Shown here: positions 52,685-62,033 of the stretch, one piece after another | Layout of the letters: each line of letters starts with the position of its first letter | How positions within the stretch are numbered: position 1 is the first letter of the stretch | NCBI GenBank assembly: GCA_934141445.1 | Contig: CAKPCF010000002.1 | Span: forward strand, 58,638 to 122,637 | Origin: an uncultured Clostridia bacterium | Lineage (GTDB): Bacteria; Bacillota; Clostridia; TANB77; CAG-508 | Length of the DNA stretch: 64,000 nt | Direction of reading: 5' to 3' | Translations under genes and position numbers: made by a program | The notes under the pieces: model-generated | What the model was told of the DNA's origin: nothing | Database searches by the model: none | What the model saw: the letters and a program-made list of their open reading frames with translations, nothing else

Positions 52685-54694
52685 ATGGGAAAAAATAAGA
52701 AAAAACAGAAACTAGTTGGAAAATTTTTAGCAAATGAAAAAGGCTTTGGTTTTATTAACATAGGAGAAGATAAAGAAGATATTTTTGTTCCTTCAAAAAG
52801 TGTAAACAGAGCTTTGAATGGAGATACAGTTCAATTTTCTATATATAAGCAAAAACAAGGCACAAAAAGAGCAGAAGGGAAAATAGTTAAAGTTTTAGAA
52901 AGAGATAAGCAAACAGTTGTAGGAATTTTTCAAAAAAGTAGAAACTTTGGTTTTGTAGTTCCAGATGATAAAAACTTTGCAACAGACATTTTTATATCAA
53001 AAAAGAAGTGTAAAGAAGCGAAAAATAATGATAAAGTTGTTGTATACATTACTAAATATCCAACTAAAGGAAAAAACGCAGAAGGTGAAATAATGGAAAT
53101 TTTAGGAAATGTAAATCAAGCAGGTGTTGATTTATTGAGTGTTGTAAAAGAATTTGGATTAAACAATGAATTTCCAAGAGAAGTTATGCAATATGTAAAA
53201 AATATCCCACAAAAAATTGATGAAAAGGATATAAAAGGTAGAAGAGACTTTAGAAATGACAAAATTTTTACTATAGATGGCGAAGATGCGAAAGATTTAG
53301 ATGATGCAATTCATGTAGAAAAGTTAGAAAATGGAATTTATAAGTTAGATGTTCATATTGCTGATGTTAGCAATTATGTAAAAGAAGATTCTATCTTGGA
53401 TAAGGAAGCAATTAGGCGTGGTACAAGTGTTTATATGTTTGATAGAGTTATTCCAATGTTACCTTTTGAACTTTCTAATGGTATATGTAGTTTAAATGCT
53501 GGTGAAAATCGTTTTGCCCTTTCATGCTTAATGGAAATTGATTCTAAAGGAAAAGTAGTATCTTCAGATGTATGCAAATCTGTTATTAAAGTAACAGAAA
53601 GAATGACATACACAAATGTAAATAAAATAATCAATGATGAAGATAAAGCTGTATTAAAAAGATATGAACCATATATTGAAGACTTTAAAACAATGGAAGA
53701 ACTAGCAAAAATATTGAAGGAAAGAAGAATTCAAAACGGATATTTAAATTTAGATATTCCAGAAAGCAAAATTGTATTAGATGAAGATGGTAGATGTATT
53801 GATGTTCACAAATATGAAACTACTTTTGCAAATGAAATAATAGAACAATTTATGCTTACTGCTAATGAAACAATTGCAGAAAAGTTTTATTGGTTAGAAG
53901 CACCATTTATTTATAGAGTACACGAAGAACCAGATTTAGATAAAATACAAGATACAAATAAGTTTTTATTTAATATAGGATATAAAATAAGAGCTAGTAA
54001 AGATAATATTAAGCCAAAAGCTTTTTCAGATGTTTTGGAAAAAATAAAAGGAACAGAGTATGAAAAAGTAATTTCAACTTTAATATTAAGAACTTTAAAA
54101 GTTGCGAGATATGAAAGTGAAAATAAAGGACATTTTGGTATAGCAAGTCAATATTATTGCCATTTTACATCACCAATAAGAAGATATCCAGATTTATTTA
54201 TTCATAGAGTTATATCAGAATATTTGAAAGACGGATATAATGTGCCAGAAGAAAAATTGCAAGACTTAACCAATAAAGCAAATAAATATGCAGATTCATC
54301 ATCAGATTGTGAAAAAATTGCTACTAAAGCAGAAAGAGAAGCAGAAGATATTAAGAAAGCAGAATTTATGGAAAACAAAATTGGGGAAGTATATGAAGGA
54401 ATTGTTTCTTCAGTTACATCATTTGGAATGTTTGTTGAATTAGACAATACTGTGGAAGGTTTAATAAGATTTGAAAATATGGGCGGAGAATACTTTAATT
54501 ATGATGAAGTATTCAAAAAGTTAATTGGAGAAAATAGCAAAACTACTTATAAAATTGGTGATAAAGTTAAAGTAAGAGTTATAGAAGCAAATAAAGAATT
54601 AAGAAAAGTAGCCTTTGAATTGATCTATGAAGATAAAAATGAAGATGAAGAAGCAACTGATTCAAATGAGGATGTTGAACTTGAAAATAATTAG
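52685..54694 (+). CDS. rnr: Ribonuclease R
   Basis: A 669-residue 3'-5' exoribonuclease of the RNB family. Two cold-shock-like domains open the protein (GFGFINIGEDKEDIFV; FGFVVPDDKNFATDIF), then the catalytic RNB domain with FTIDGEDAKDLDDAIHVE (metal Asp cluster) and HFTSPIRRYPDL, and an S1 domain near 580-650 (VYEGIVSSVTSFGMFVEL). An acidic tail ends it. It works with tmRNA in decay of faulty mRNA and degrades structured RNA. smpB is not next to it. Confidence 0.95.
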   Translation: MGKNKKKQKLVGKFLANEKGFGFINIGEDKEDIFVPSKSVNRALNGDTVQFSIYKQKQGTKRAEGKIVKVLERDKQTVVGIFQKSRNFGFVVPDDKNFATDIFISKKKCKEAKNNDKVVVYITKYPTKGKNAEGEIMEILGNVNQAGVDLLSVVKEFGLNNEFPREVMQYVKNIPQKIDEKDIKGRRDFRNDKIFTIDGEDAKDLDDAIHVEKLENGIYKLDVHIADVSNYVKEDSILDKEAIRRGTSVYMFDRVIPMLPFELSNGICSLNAGENRFALSCLMEIDSKGKVVSSDVCKSVIKVTERMTYTNVNKIINDEDKAVLKRYEPYIEDFKTMEELAKILKERRIQNGYLNLDIPESKIVLDEDGRCIDVHKYETTFANEIIEQFMLTANETIAEKFYWLEAPFIYRVHEEPDLDKIQDTNKFLFNIGYKIRASKDNIKPKAFSDVLEKIKGTEYEKVISTLILRTLKVARYESENKGHFGIASQYYCHFTSPIRRYPDLFIHRVISEYLKDGYNVPEEKLQDLTNKANKYADSSSDCEKIATKAEREAEDIKKAEFMENKIGEVYEGIVSSVTSFGMFVELDNTVEGLIRFENMGGEYFNYDEVFKKLIGENSKTTYKIGDKVKVRVIEANKELRKVAFELIYEDKNEDEEATDSNEDVELENN

Positions 54695-54820
54695 TAGAAA
54701 TTTTTAACAGTGGCTAACAAATAAATGCAAACTAAATTGTAGTTATAAATAGTAGTAATAAAAATAAAATTGAAGAATAAAATTTATTATTATAATATTA
54801 GGAAAGGAATTTTGTATAAA

Positions 54821-55372
54821 ATGAAAAAGATTTTAGAACCAAAATTTGGATTAGCACCTAATCCGGTTGCTTTAATAACATCAGGTGATAAAGAAAATAC
54901 AGATATATCAACTATAGCTTGGACTGGAATTTTAAATTCAGAACCAATGATTGTGTATGTATCAATTAGACCAAGTAGATATTCAAATGAATTGATTAGA
55001 AAAAATAATCAATTTGTAATAAATTTGCCTAATGCAAGATTAGTAAAGGAAGCTGATTACTGCGGTACAAAATCTGGAAGAGATGTGAATAAATTTGAAA
55101 AATGTGGACTAACAAAAGGTGAGTCTAGTAAAATTAGTGTGCCATATATTGAAGAATGTCCAATAAATTTAGAATGTGAAGTAGTAGATATAGAAGCAAT
55201 GCCATCACATGATATTTTTACAGCAAAGGTTGTTTCTGTAAATGTAAATGAAGAAATAATAAATGAAAAAGGTGGAATTGATTATTCAAAAGCAGAACTT
55301 TTAAGTTATGCTGGAAATCAATATTTTGTAAATAACAATGTAGTTGGAAATAGAGGAATTGGTGTAAAGTAA
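54821..55372 (+). CDS. Flavin reductase-like (FMN-binding split barrel) protein
   Basis: A 183-residue protein of the flavin reductase-like family: NPVALITSGDKENTDISTIAW and VSIRPSRYSNELIR are the FMN-contact segments, with DYCGTKSGRDVNKFE later. It could reduce FMN or act as an FMN-bound oxidoreductase; partner unknown. The ATG at 54821 is used; TTG at 54812 with AAAGGAAT five bases before is an alternative. Confidence 0.85.
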   Translation: MKKILEPKFGLAPNPVALITSGDKENTDISTIAWTGILNSEPMIVYVSIRPSRYSNELIRKNNQFVINLPNARLVKEADYCGTKSGRDVNKFEKCGLTKGESSKISVPYIEECPINLECEVVDIEAMPSHDIFTAKVVSVNVNEEIINEKGGIDYSKAELLSYAGNQYFVNNNVVGNRGIGVK

Positions 55373-55397
55373 TTTGCTATTTAAAATAAATCTTAAT

Positions 55398-55437
55398 ATA
55401 AAACGAAAGTCCCTGCCGGAAATGATTTTGGCAGGGA
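55398..55437 (-). terminator. Terminator of the first Gre-like gene
   Basis: On the - strand TCCCTGCC pairs with GGCAGGGA (55410-55417 with 55430-55437), followed by CTTTCGTTTTATAT. A similar hairpin plus TTCGTGTTTTATAT ends the second Gre-like gene. Confidence 0.75.
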
Positions 55438-55509
55438 TTCTCAGTATTTGTCCCAACGGGGAGTGAGTGTGACAGACGACAAATTATAGAATGAATGACT
55501 TACAATAAT

Positions 55510-55995
55510 TTACTTTTTGGGAAAACAGATTTCAAGAATCTCAATATCATAGCTGATGCCAGTGATAGGATTCTTAAAAGTTCCTTTGAACCCAACAGAT
55601 TTGCCTTGAATAAAATGGTACAGCTCGCTCTGGGGAGTACAAACCAAGTATTCACCAGAAAGTTGGCTTGTATCACTTGTAACCATCAAGGTTTCGGGTA
55701 CGATATCATTGACGTCGTATATAAAGTTTACCTTGATGGTGGCTCCATAGGAGACAACTGTGCTTTCAGGGTTAATATCGACAACTTCGGCACTATCAAT
55801 TTGCCGACGAAAGTCAATAATCTGGTTCCGAATGGTCTCAAGTTCATAATTCCCACCTTCAATTGAACGAATGTAGGAGGAATCACTATTGTTGGTGTCA
55901 GTTGTGCTGTAGGATTTTACCAGGGATTTCTCACGTTGCTTCAAAGTCTCAAGTTGGGAACGTAAAGTTGCTAACTCTGCCATTGTGAGTGTCAT
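55510..55995 (-). CDS. GreA/GreB-like protein A
   Basis: A 161-residue protein. The N-terminal half is a long coiled coil (AELATLRSQLETLKQREKSL and onward), and the C-terminal half is a small beta domain with TSDTSQLSGEYLVCTPQSEL and FKGTF, which corresponds to the SPLGxALxGKxxGD part of Gre factors that bind the RNA polymerase secondary channel. The acidic tip expected in GreA (D-x-x-E) is present only loosely (TDTNNSDSS), so cleavage activity is uncertain. GAAAGGAA precedes the ATG at 55995. Base use is GC-richer than the genome; it is paralogous to 56271-56753. Confidence 0.75.
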   Translation of the reverse strand: MTLTMAELATLRSQLETLKQREKSLVKSYSTTDTNNSDSSYIRSIEGGNYELETIRNQIIDFRRQIDSAEVVDINPESTVVSYGATIKVNFIYDVNDIVPETLMVTSDTSQLSGEYLVCTPQSELYHFIQGKSVGFKGTFKNPITGISYDIEILEICFPKK

Positions 55996-56149
55996 AAAAG
56001 ATTCCTTTCTGTCTATCACACTTTTCTAAAAAATACCAATATAATTATAATACATTTTTAAAGAAAAATAAAGTATAAAATGAAAATTATGTGAACTAAT
56101 TTTGAAAAAATATGTAAATGATTGAAAAATTTTGAATTAAATATGTATT

Positions 56150-56196
56150 TTGATATAAAACACGAAGTGACCTGCCTTCAGTTTTGGCAAGTCACT
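56150..56196 (-). terminator. Terminator of the second Gre-like gene
   Basis: On the - strand AGTGACTTGCC pairs with GGCAGGTCACT (one mismatch), followed by TCGTGTTTTATAT. Confidence 0.72.
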
Positions 56197-56270
56197 ATCT
56201 GTATTTTCCAATCAAGGACTGGGTAAACAGCAATCGATTATCAAGGGTGAATGTTCGGACAAAAAATTAC

Positions 56271-56753
56271 TTAGTAGTTGACTTCCAAGATTTCGAAATC
56301 ATAGCTTACGGTGTTTCCTTGAATTTCTTCCTTGAAAGTTCCGTGGTAACCCTTTTCTTTTCCTTTGAGAAATTTGAAGAGAGGGCTACTAGGAGTACAC
56401 ACTATCATGTCCTTGCTGATGTAACTTGTATCGTTAGAAACAATCAGAACTACATCTTCTGGACCTTCAGGATAGAAAAAACGTGCTTTCACGGTAGCAC
56501 CGTAATCAATGGTCTCGCTCTGAGCAATTTCATTGATAACTTCTGCATCTGCAATCTCTGCCGACAAAGCTTTGATCTGCGATTCGACAACATCGATATC
56601 CAACCGAATGCTACGTGCAGCGCTAGATGACATAGAACTATCATTCTCACTATCAATTGCATGTGAATAGCTTTTGCGAAGGTAGTTTGACTTGGCTTTG
56701 AGCTCTTCAAGCTTTGCTTGTTTGGCATCAAATTCATACTGAGTGAATTGCAT
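56271..56753 (-). CDS. GreA/GreB-like protein B
   Basis: A 160-residue paralogue of the previous gene: coiled coil first (DAKQAKLEELKAKSNYLRKS), a tip DSENDSSMSSSAARS that is richer in acidic residues, then the beta domain with SNDTSYISKDMIVCTPSSPL and YHGTF. Both have one gene per transcript with a similar extended -10 box (TGTTATAAT here) and similar terminators. The start at 56753 has a weak AGTAGG site. It may bind RNA polymerase; partners and effect are unknown. Confidence 0.72.
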   Translation of the reverse strand: MQFTQYEFDAKQAKLEELKAKSNYLRKSYSHAIDSENDSSMSSSAARSIRLDIDVVESQIKALSAEIADAEVINEIAQSETIDYGATVKARFFYPEGPEDVVLIVSNDTSYISKDMIVCTPSSPLFKFLKGKEKGYHGTFKEEIQGNTVSYDFEILEVNY

Positions 56754-57000
56754 ACATAACCTACTTTCTATCAATTGCTGTTTTTCAAAAAAATACAATT
56801 GCTATTATAACACGAGTTTAGCATAAAGTAAAGAAAAAAGTGGAAATTATGTAAAGTTTTCAAAAGTATTTTAGTTTTACAAACTAAATATTATTTTTAC
56901 AATTATTTAGTTTACGAAATTAAGATTTATATTAAATTGAAGATTGAAAAAAACAAGAAAATCGTATACAATATATGCATCAAATTTGAAGGTGGATATT

Positions 57001-58353
57001 ATGAAAAAGAATGAAGAATATATTGTAGAAATAGTAGATAATGGATTTAAAGGAGAAGGAATTGCAAAAATTGGAGATATTGTTGTCTTTATACCAAATG
57101 TAATAAAAGGTGAAAAGATAAAAATAAAGATTTTAAAAGTTACATCAAAATGTGCTTATGGGAAAATACTTGAAATTTTAAATGAGGCAAGTTCAAGGCA
57201 AGAAGTTGACTGCAAAACATATAATAGATGTGGTGGATGTAATTTAAGACATATAAAATATAGTGAAACTTTAAAAATGAAACAAAATGCAGTTAAAAAT
57301 ACTTTGAAAAAAGCTTTAAATACTGATATACAAGTCAATGATACTGTAGGAATGGAAAATCCATTTTTTTATAGAAATAAACTTCAATATCCTGTTGGTA
57401 TTTCAGAAAATGGAGATATGGTAATGGGAGTTTTTTCAGAAAGGACACATACAATTATTCCAACTGATTTTTGCCAGATTCAAAATCAATTATGTCAAAA
57501 AATTGCTAAAGATATTTTTGAATTTATGCAAGAAAATAATATTCCAGCCTATAATGAGAAAAAGTTAAGTGGAATTATTAGACATATTGTAATACGAATT
57601 GGAATAAAAACAAATGAAGTAATGATTACTTTAGTATTAAATAAAATGCAATTACCAAAACAAGAAGAGTTAGTTAAATACATAGTAAATAAATATCCTG
57701 AAATTAAAGCAATTGCAAAAAATTTAAATGATAAAAATACTAATGTGATATTGGGAGATAAAACAGAAATAATTCATGGAGCTGGATATATTTATGACTA
57801 TTTAGGAGAATATAAATTTAAAATATCTCCAATGTCATTTTATCAAGTTAACCCAGTTCAAACTGAAAAATTGTATAGCAAAGCTATTGAATATGCTAAT
57901 TTAACAGGTAATGAAACAATATTTGACTTATATTGTGGAATTGGTACAATTGGAATATTTGCTTCCAAGAAGGCAAAAAAATTATATGGAATTGAAACAA
58001 TACCGCAGGCAATAGAAAACGCAAAAGAAAATGCGAAATTAAACAATATAGAAAATGCAGAATTTTTTGTTGGAGATGTTGAAAAAGTATTACCAAAATT
58101 GATAGAAGAGAGAAAATTAAAAGCAGATGTTGTATTTATAGATCCACCTCGTAAAGGATGTGACAAAATTGCATTAGACACAATTTTAAAAATAGAGCCT
58201 AAAAGAGTTGTATATGTAAGTTGTAATCCAGCTACACTAGCAAGAGATTTGAAGGTCTTAGAGGAAAAATACTATATAAAAGAAGTAACACCGGTAGACA
58301 TGTTTTGTTTCACAAGCCACGTGGAGTGCGTTTCAGTATTGGAATTAAAATAG
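57001..58353 (+). CDS. rlmD: 23S rRNA (uracil-C5) methyltransferase, RlmD/RlmCD type
   Basis: A 450-residue RumA/TrmA-family enzyme. It has a TRAM domain (about 1-55), the Fe-S cluster CKTYNRCGGCNLRH, the SAM site FDLYCGIGTIGIF, and the catalytic IDPPRKGCD and VSCNPATLARDL segments with nucleophilic Cys. It makes m5U in 23S rRNA. In Firmicutes one such enzyme often modifies both U747 and U1939. AAGGTGG lies before the ATG at 57001; the longer frame from 56944 lacks a site and overlaps a TTGAAA/TACAAT promoter. Confidence 0.92.
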   Translation: MKKNEEYIVEIVDNGFKGEGIAKIGDIVVFIPNVIKGEKIKIKILKVTSKCAYGKILEILNEASSRQEVDCKTYNRCGGCNLRHIKYSETLKMKQNAVKNTLKKALNTDIQVNDTVGMENPFFYRNKLQYPVGISENGDMVMGVFSERTHTIIPTDFCQIQNQLCQKIAKDIFEFMQENNIPAYNEKKLSGIIRHIVIRIGIKTNEVMITLVLNKMQLPKQEELVKYIVNKYPEIKAIAKNLNDKNTNVILGDKTEIIHGAGYIYDYLGEYKFKISPMSFYQVNPVQTEKLYSKAIEYANLTGNETIFDLYCGIGTIGIFASKKAKKLYGIETIPQAIENAKENAKLNNIENAEFFVGDVEKVLPKLIEERKLKADVVFIDPPRKGCDKIALDTILKIEPKRVVYVSCNPATLARDLKVLEEKYYIKEVTPVDMFCFTSHVECVSVLELK

Positions 58354-58398
58354 TGGATAGAAAACTTGGTTAAAAGAGGATAATTAAAAAGGTGGATT

Positions 58399-58731
58399 AT
58401 GAGAGATTATTATAGATGGTGTGTAGAATTACAGAATAATTGGAAACAGAGAAATGTAGAAAACATAGTTAACTTATTTGATGAAAATGTAGAGTATTAT
58501 GAAACACCTACAGAAAGGATAAACACTATAGAAGAAATTAGAAAAATGTGGGAAGAGATAGAAGGACAGAACACAAGTGATATTGAGTTCAATATACTAT
58601 GTGAAAATGATGAATGTTGTATTGTTAACTTTGTTTTAAAAGATACAATATCATATGACATAATATATCAAATAAAATTGAATGATAATAACAAATGTGC
58701 ATTTTTAAAACAATGGTATATGGAGGTATAA
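58399..58731 (+). CDS. NTF2/SnoaL-like small protein
   Basis: A 110-residue protein with the pattern of a SnoaL-like fold: an N-terminal helix ([20 protein letters not shown]), [11 protein letters not shown], then [11 protein letters not shown] and a curved sheet ending in KQWYMEV. Such proteins are often ligand-binding or stress-related; no catalytic residue is evident. AAAGGTGG precedes the ATG. It lies 3 bp before the NIF3-like gene. Confidence 0.65.
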   Translation: MRDYYRWCVELQNNWKQRNVENIVNLFDENVEYYETPTERINTIEEIRKMWEEIEGQNTSDIEFNILCENDECCIVNFVLKDTISYDIIYQIKLNDNNKCAFLKQWYMEV

Positions 58732-58734
58732 AAA

Positions 58735-59076
58735 ATGAATATTGATGTTAAAAAAGTAAAGATTATTGTAACTGTACCGGTTGAAAATGTTGAGGAGGTT
58801 AGAAATGCTATATGCAATGAAGGTGCAGGTGTTATTGGAAATTATACATTTTGTACTATGAGTACGAAATGTGTTGGAACTTTTATACCAAATGATAAAG
58901 CTAATCCATATATTGGTGAAAAAAATAAATTGGAATTTGTAAATGAAGAAAAACTGGAAGCTGTATGTAATATAGATATAGCTAAAAAAGTATTAAAAAA
59001 ATTAAGAGAAGTACATCCTTATGAAGAACCAGGAATAGATATTATTCCACTAATCAATGAAGAGGATTTAATATGA
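58735..59076 (+). CDS. NIF3/YqfO C-terminal-like PII-type domain protein
   Basis: A 113-residue protein like the PII/CutA-shaped insert domain of NIF3-family (YqfO) proteins, here free-standing. Marks are VTVPVENVEEVRNAICNEGA, GVIGNYTFCTMSTKCVGTF and the ending REVHPYEEPGIDIIPL. The metal-binding parts of full NIF3 proteins are lacking. GGAGGT lies within the preceding stop region. Role unknown. Confidence 0.78.
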   Translation: MNIDVKKVKIIVTVPVENVEEVRNAICNEGAGVIGNYTFCTMSTKCVGTFIPNDKANPYIGEKNKLEFVNEEKLEAVCNIDIAKKVLKKLREVHPYEEPGIDIIPLINEEDLI

Positions 59077-59106
59077 ATAATTAAGAAATAAGTTGAGGAT
59101 AAGAAA

Positions 59107-59277
59107 ATGGAATTTGAAAAATAAATTATAATAAAGAGATGCACCATTGATGATGTAGATTCAATATACAACATTCAAAATATTGTAATAGATAATTTTA
59201 AAGAAGAAGAAAAAACATGGTATCAAAAAGATGAAAATATTAAAAGATATATTTTGTTAAAAATTAGGAGAAGTTGA
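59107..59277 (+). pseudogene. GNAT acetyltransferase remnant
   Basis: An ATG with GAGGATAAG before it is followed by MEFEK and a stop; then the same frame runs IIIKRCTIDDVDSIYNIQNI with VIDNFKEEEKTWY, similar to the start of GNAT acetyltransferases, and stops at 59275. The catalytic acetyl-CoA-binding part is absent. It is a nonsense-mutated, truncated copy. Confidence 0.65.
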
Positions 59278-59279
59278 AA

Positions 59280-59621
59280 ATGAATAATACTATTAAACCA
59301 ATAATATTTGATTTGGATGATGTAAGAAGATAAGCTGAAAAAGGTGATAAATTTGCATGTTATATTTTAGGCAAAAGTTATGACAGTGAAGAAAATGGAG
59401 CAGAGCAAAGCTTTGAAAAGGCAATGTACTGGTATGAAAAAAGAGAAAATATAAAAATATGCATAAAGATAGGCAGGTTAGAATGGTTTAAGAAATATGT
59501 GAAGGCAATCAATTTATTAGCAAAAGAGTATCAAAATAATGATGGGAATATTTTAGAAGAATTATATAATTTAAATATGGAAATAGAAAAATATCAAACA
59601 AGTTCGGAATTCATATTATAG
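59280..59621 (+). pseudogene. Sel1-repeat-like protein with an in-frame stop
   Basis: ATG at 59280, an in-frame TAA at 59331-59333 after DLDDVRR, then AEKGDKFACYILGKSYDSEE and SFEKAMYWYEKR, which have the AEKGD..A.Y.LG..Y and A..WYEKA pattern of Sel1 repeats. The frame ends at 59621. AGGAGAAG precedes the ATG. Without the stop it would be a 113-residue TPR-like protein. Confidence 0.6.
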
Positions 59622-59689
59622 AAAAAATATCAGATGTTGCAATATATAGATCCAGAATAAAGGAAATTAATGTTATAAATGTTACAAAC

Positions 59690-60220
59690 TTGTTGTCAGA
59701 TTTTTTAGAAGATGAGAAGAGATATAATTTTATAGTAGGCGATAATACAAGAAAAGAATTGCTATATAAAAATATATACAATATAGGTATAAGTTGTATA
59801 GAGAATAATATGGAAAATGCATTAAGAAATGTATCTAATAGATTAGGGTGGTTTATAATAGGAAGTATGAACGACAATGATTCACCAACTTTAACTAATT
59901 ATTTATTGGATAGGACTATAGATTTATTCAAAATAGCGCAAAATATGGATATAAGTGAAAAAACACTTGTGTTCATTATGACCTTATTTACAACTGTTGG
60001 AACTTATTGCTGTAGAGAAGCAAAATATAGAGGATATCTAAACAAGATATTAGATGTTTTAAAAGAAGAAGAATATGGAAGAATAAAAACTGCAATTGAA
60101 CTTAGAACGAAAGAAAATAACATGTGGGATAAATTATTCGAAAGACAAACTCAGCTGTTAACTCAAAAGTTTTTAAGAGAATTGAATGAAAAGGTAAGAA
60201 TAAACAAAACAAAAGTATAA
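59690..60220 (+). CDS. Unknown protein, possibly the 3' part of a broken gene
   Basis: A 176-residue helical frame from a TTG at 59690. No ribosome site precedes it, and the frame is open upstream for a further 60 residues or more without an ATG, overlapping the end of the Sel1 remnant. That suggests the original start was lost, perhaps with a frameshift near 59600-59620. No family recognised. Confidence 0.45.
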   Translation: MLSDFLEDEKRYNFIVGDNTRKELLYKNIYNIGISCIENNMENALRNVSNRLGWFIIGSMNDNDSPTLTNYLLDRTIDLFKIAQNMDISEKTLVFIMTLFTTVGTYCCREAKYRGYLNKILDVLKEEEYGRIKTAIELRTKENNMWDKLFERQTQLLTQKFLRELNEKVRINKTKV

Positions 60221-60240
60221 AAATGTTAAAAGAATTCTGA

Positions 60241-60322
60241 TGTGCTTTTTTAAATCAAGCCAAGGATAAATATATGTGCTATGGTGCAACCTTGACTAAA
60301 TTTTAAAAGCACATTATTTTTT
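60241..60322 (+). terminator. Large two-stage hairpin with T run
   Basis: TGTGCTTTTTTAAA (60241-60254) pairs with TTTTAAAAGCACA (60301-60313), and inside CAAGG (60261-60265) pairs with CCTTG (60290-60294). Seven T follow. It is a terminator for the upstream frames or an RNA element. Confidence 0.6.
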
Positions 60323-60368
60323 TGTATAGAAAAAAGTAGAAAAGTCCCATTGGTAGAAGACTTTAGGT

Positions 60369-60437
60369 ATCTATTATACAGACAAACAAACCACGCATAA
60401 GTGTGCAACGGTTAAACGTAATTGGAGTATAATAGAT
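60369..60437. repeat. Perfect 11-bp inverted repeat around a 47-bp core
   Basis: ATCTATTATAC (60369-60379) / GTATAATAGAT (60427-60437). The core has CACGCATAAGTGTG and AACC/GGTT pairs. No gene is seen in 60323-60561. It may be a structured RNA, or transposon ends of a very small element; nothing known fits clearly. Confidence 0.6.
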
Positions 60438-60561
60438 TTTAAATGTAGTATCAATATATTTTTACGAACTTTGAAAAAAGATTGAAAATATAAAAATAAC
60501 ATGATAAAATACAAATGTTCGCTAAAAGAAATGATATATTATTTGATAGGAGTTGGTAGTT

Positions 60562-60951
60562 ATGAATCTAAGAGATTTAAAGCAAGAAATTAATAATATT
60601 GTAATAGAAGGATATCAAGTAAAAACTAATTTTAGTTCTTGTGATTTTTTAGTTCAAATTGGAGGGATGAATATTATTGCTAAACCAATTTGTCTAGAAA
60701 AAGAAGTAAAATATGAATTTGTATTAGATGTTCAATTCTTATCATCTAAAGAAATAACTTATGAAGAAATAATTATGATAAAAAATATTATTGATTTATT
60801 ATATAAACATAAAAAATTAGCAACTTCAAGATTGAAGAAATGGACAGTAGAGGAATATTTAGAAGATAAAAGACAAAGAGAAATAAGAAGTGAGCAAATG
60901 CTTGAATCATTAAAAAGTGTTTTTTTAATAGAGCAAATTTTATGTGAGTAA
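60562..60951 (+). CDS. Unknown small protein, accessory region
   Basis: A 129-residue protein, MNLRDLKQEINNIVIEGYQV onward, with a beta-rich middle (DFLVQIGGMNIIAKPI) and a helical, charged C terminus. GGAG lies before the ATG at 60562. It directly precedes a Bro-N/DinD-type gene, so may belong to the same mobile region. No family recognised. Confidence 0.55.
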   Translation: MNLRDLKQEINNIVIEGYQVKTNFSSCDFLVQIGGMNIIAKPICLEKEVKYEFVLDVQFLSSKEITYEEIIMIKNIIDLLYKHKKLATSRLKKWTVEEYLEDKRQREIRSEQMLESLKSVFLIEQILCE

Positions 60952-60992
60952 AATCAAGTAAATATTAAAATTGAGAAAGGAGATAATTTAAT

Positions 60993-61865
60993 ATGGCAAA
61001 TAATAGTAAATTAGAAACAATTTCAAATCTTTTTGAAGGAAAAGAAATAAGAAGTATATGGGATAATGAAAAAGAGGAGTATTTTTTTAGTGTAGTTGAT
61101 ATTATTGAAGCATTAACAGATAGTAAAATTCCAAGAAATTATTGGAGTGACTTAAAACGAAAACTAATAGATGAAGGAAGTGAACTGCACGAAAATATCG
61201 TGCAGTTGAAAATGAAAGCTAAAGATGGAAAATTTAGAGAAACTGATACACTAGACACAAAAGGAGTTTTAAGATTAATAGAATCTGTACCAAGCTCAAA
61301 GGCAGAACCATTTAAATTATGGTTAGCTCAAATGGGAAAAGAAAGAATAGATGAAATTTTTGATCCAGAAATTGCTATAAAAAGGGCAATAGATTATTAT
61401 AGAAATCGTGGTTATTCAGATAAATGGATAGAAGCTAGGCTAAAAGGAATACTTGATAGAAATAAATTAACAGATGTATGGAAAGAAAATGGAATTAAAG
61501 AAGGTTATGAATTTGCGATTTTAACAAATGAAATATATCAGGCATGGTCAGGAATGAAAGCATCAGAATATAAAGATTATAAGAATATTAGAAAAGAATC
61601 ACTAAGAGATAATATGACAGATGTTGAAGTAGCTCTTACTGATTTAGGAGAAATTGCAACTCGTGAGCTTGCAAAAAAGCATAAGCCACAAGGTTTGAAA
61701 GCTAATAGAAAAATTGCAAAAGCAGGAGGAGAAGTTGCTAAAACAGCTCGTGATGATTTGGAACAAAAACTTGGAGAGTCCGTTATAAGCAATAACAACA
61801 GATTAAATTATCAATATTTGAATGAGAATAAAATGTTAGAAGATAAAAAGGACACAAAAAAATAA
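60993..61865 (+). CDS. Bro-N / DinD-like antirepressor-type protein
   Basis: A 290-residue protein. The N-terminal Bro-N-like domain (KEIRSIWDNEKEEYFFSVVD, ALTDSKIPRNYWSDLKRKL) is followed by LDTKGVLRLIESVPSSKAEP and a C-terminal region with GYEFAILTNEIYQAWSGM and IAKAGGEVAKTARDDLEQKL. This is the layout of DNA-damage-inducible protein D and phage antirepressors. AAAGGAG precedes the ATG. It could relieve a repressor in a mobile element; function inferred. Confidence 0.8.
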   Translation: MANNSKLETISNLFEGKEIRSIWDNEKEEYFFSVVDIIEALTDSKIPRNYWSDLKRKLIDEGSELHENIVQLKMKAKDGKFRETDTLDTKGVLRLIESVPSSKAEPFKLWLAQMGKERIDEIFDPEIAIKRAIDYYRNRGYSDKWIEARLKGILDRNKLTDVWKENGIKEGYEFAILTNEIYQAWSGMKASEYKDYKNIRKESLRDNMTDVEVALTDLGEIATRELAKKHKPQGLKANRKIAKAGGEVAKTARDDLEQKLGESVISNNNRLNYQYLNENKMLEDKKDTKK

Positions 61866-61941
61866 ATGCAGACAAGTTTTTGAATGTGTACATAAATATG
61901 ATTTGCTAAAGTGAATTTTACTTAATACTAAAGGCAGGATA

Positions 61942-61988
61942 GAGATGATTAACACATCTCCTATACACGTAGAAGGACAAGCCTTCTA
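61942..61988. repeat. Two short hairpins after the Bro-N gene
   Basis: GAGATG/CATCTC (61942-61960) and TAGAAGG/CCTTCTA (61970-61988). Neither is followed by a T run. They precede the palindrome array. Otherwise nothing is seen in 61866-62033. Confidence 0.55.
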
Positions 61989-62033
61989 GAGTTAATAAAA
62001 GAACAAAAAAGTTATGCAAAAGTGATGCAGAAA

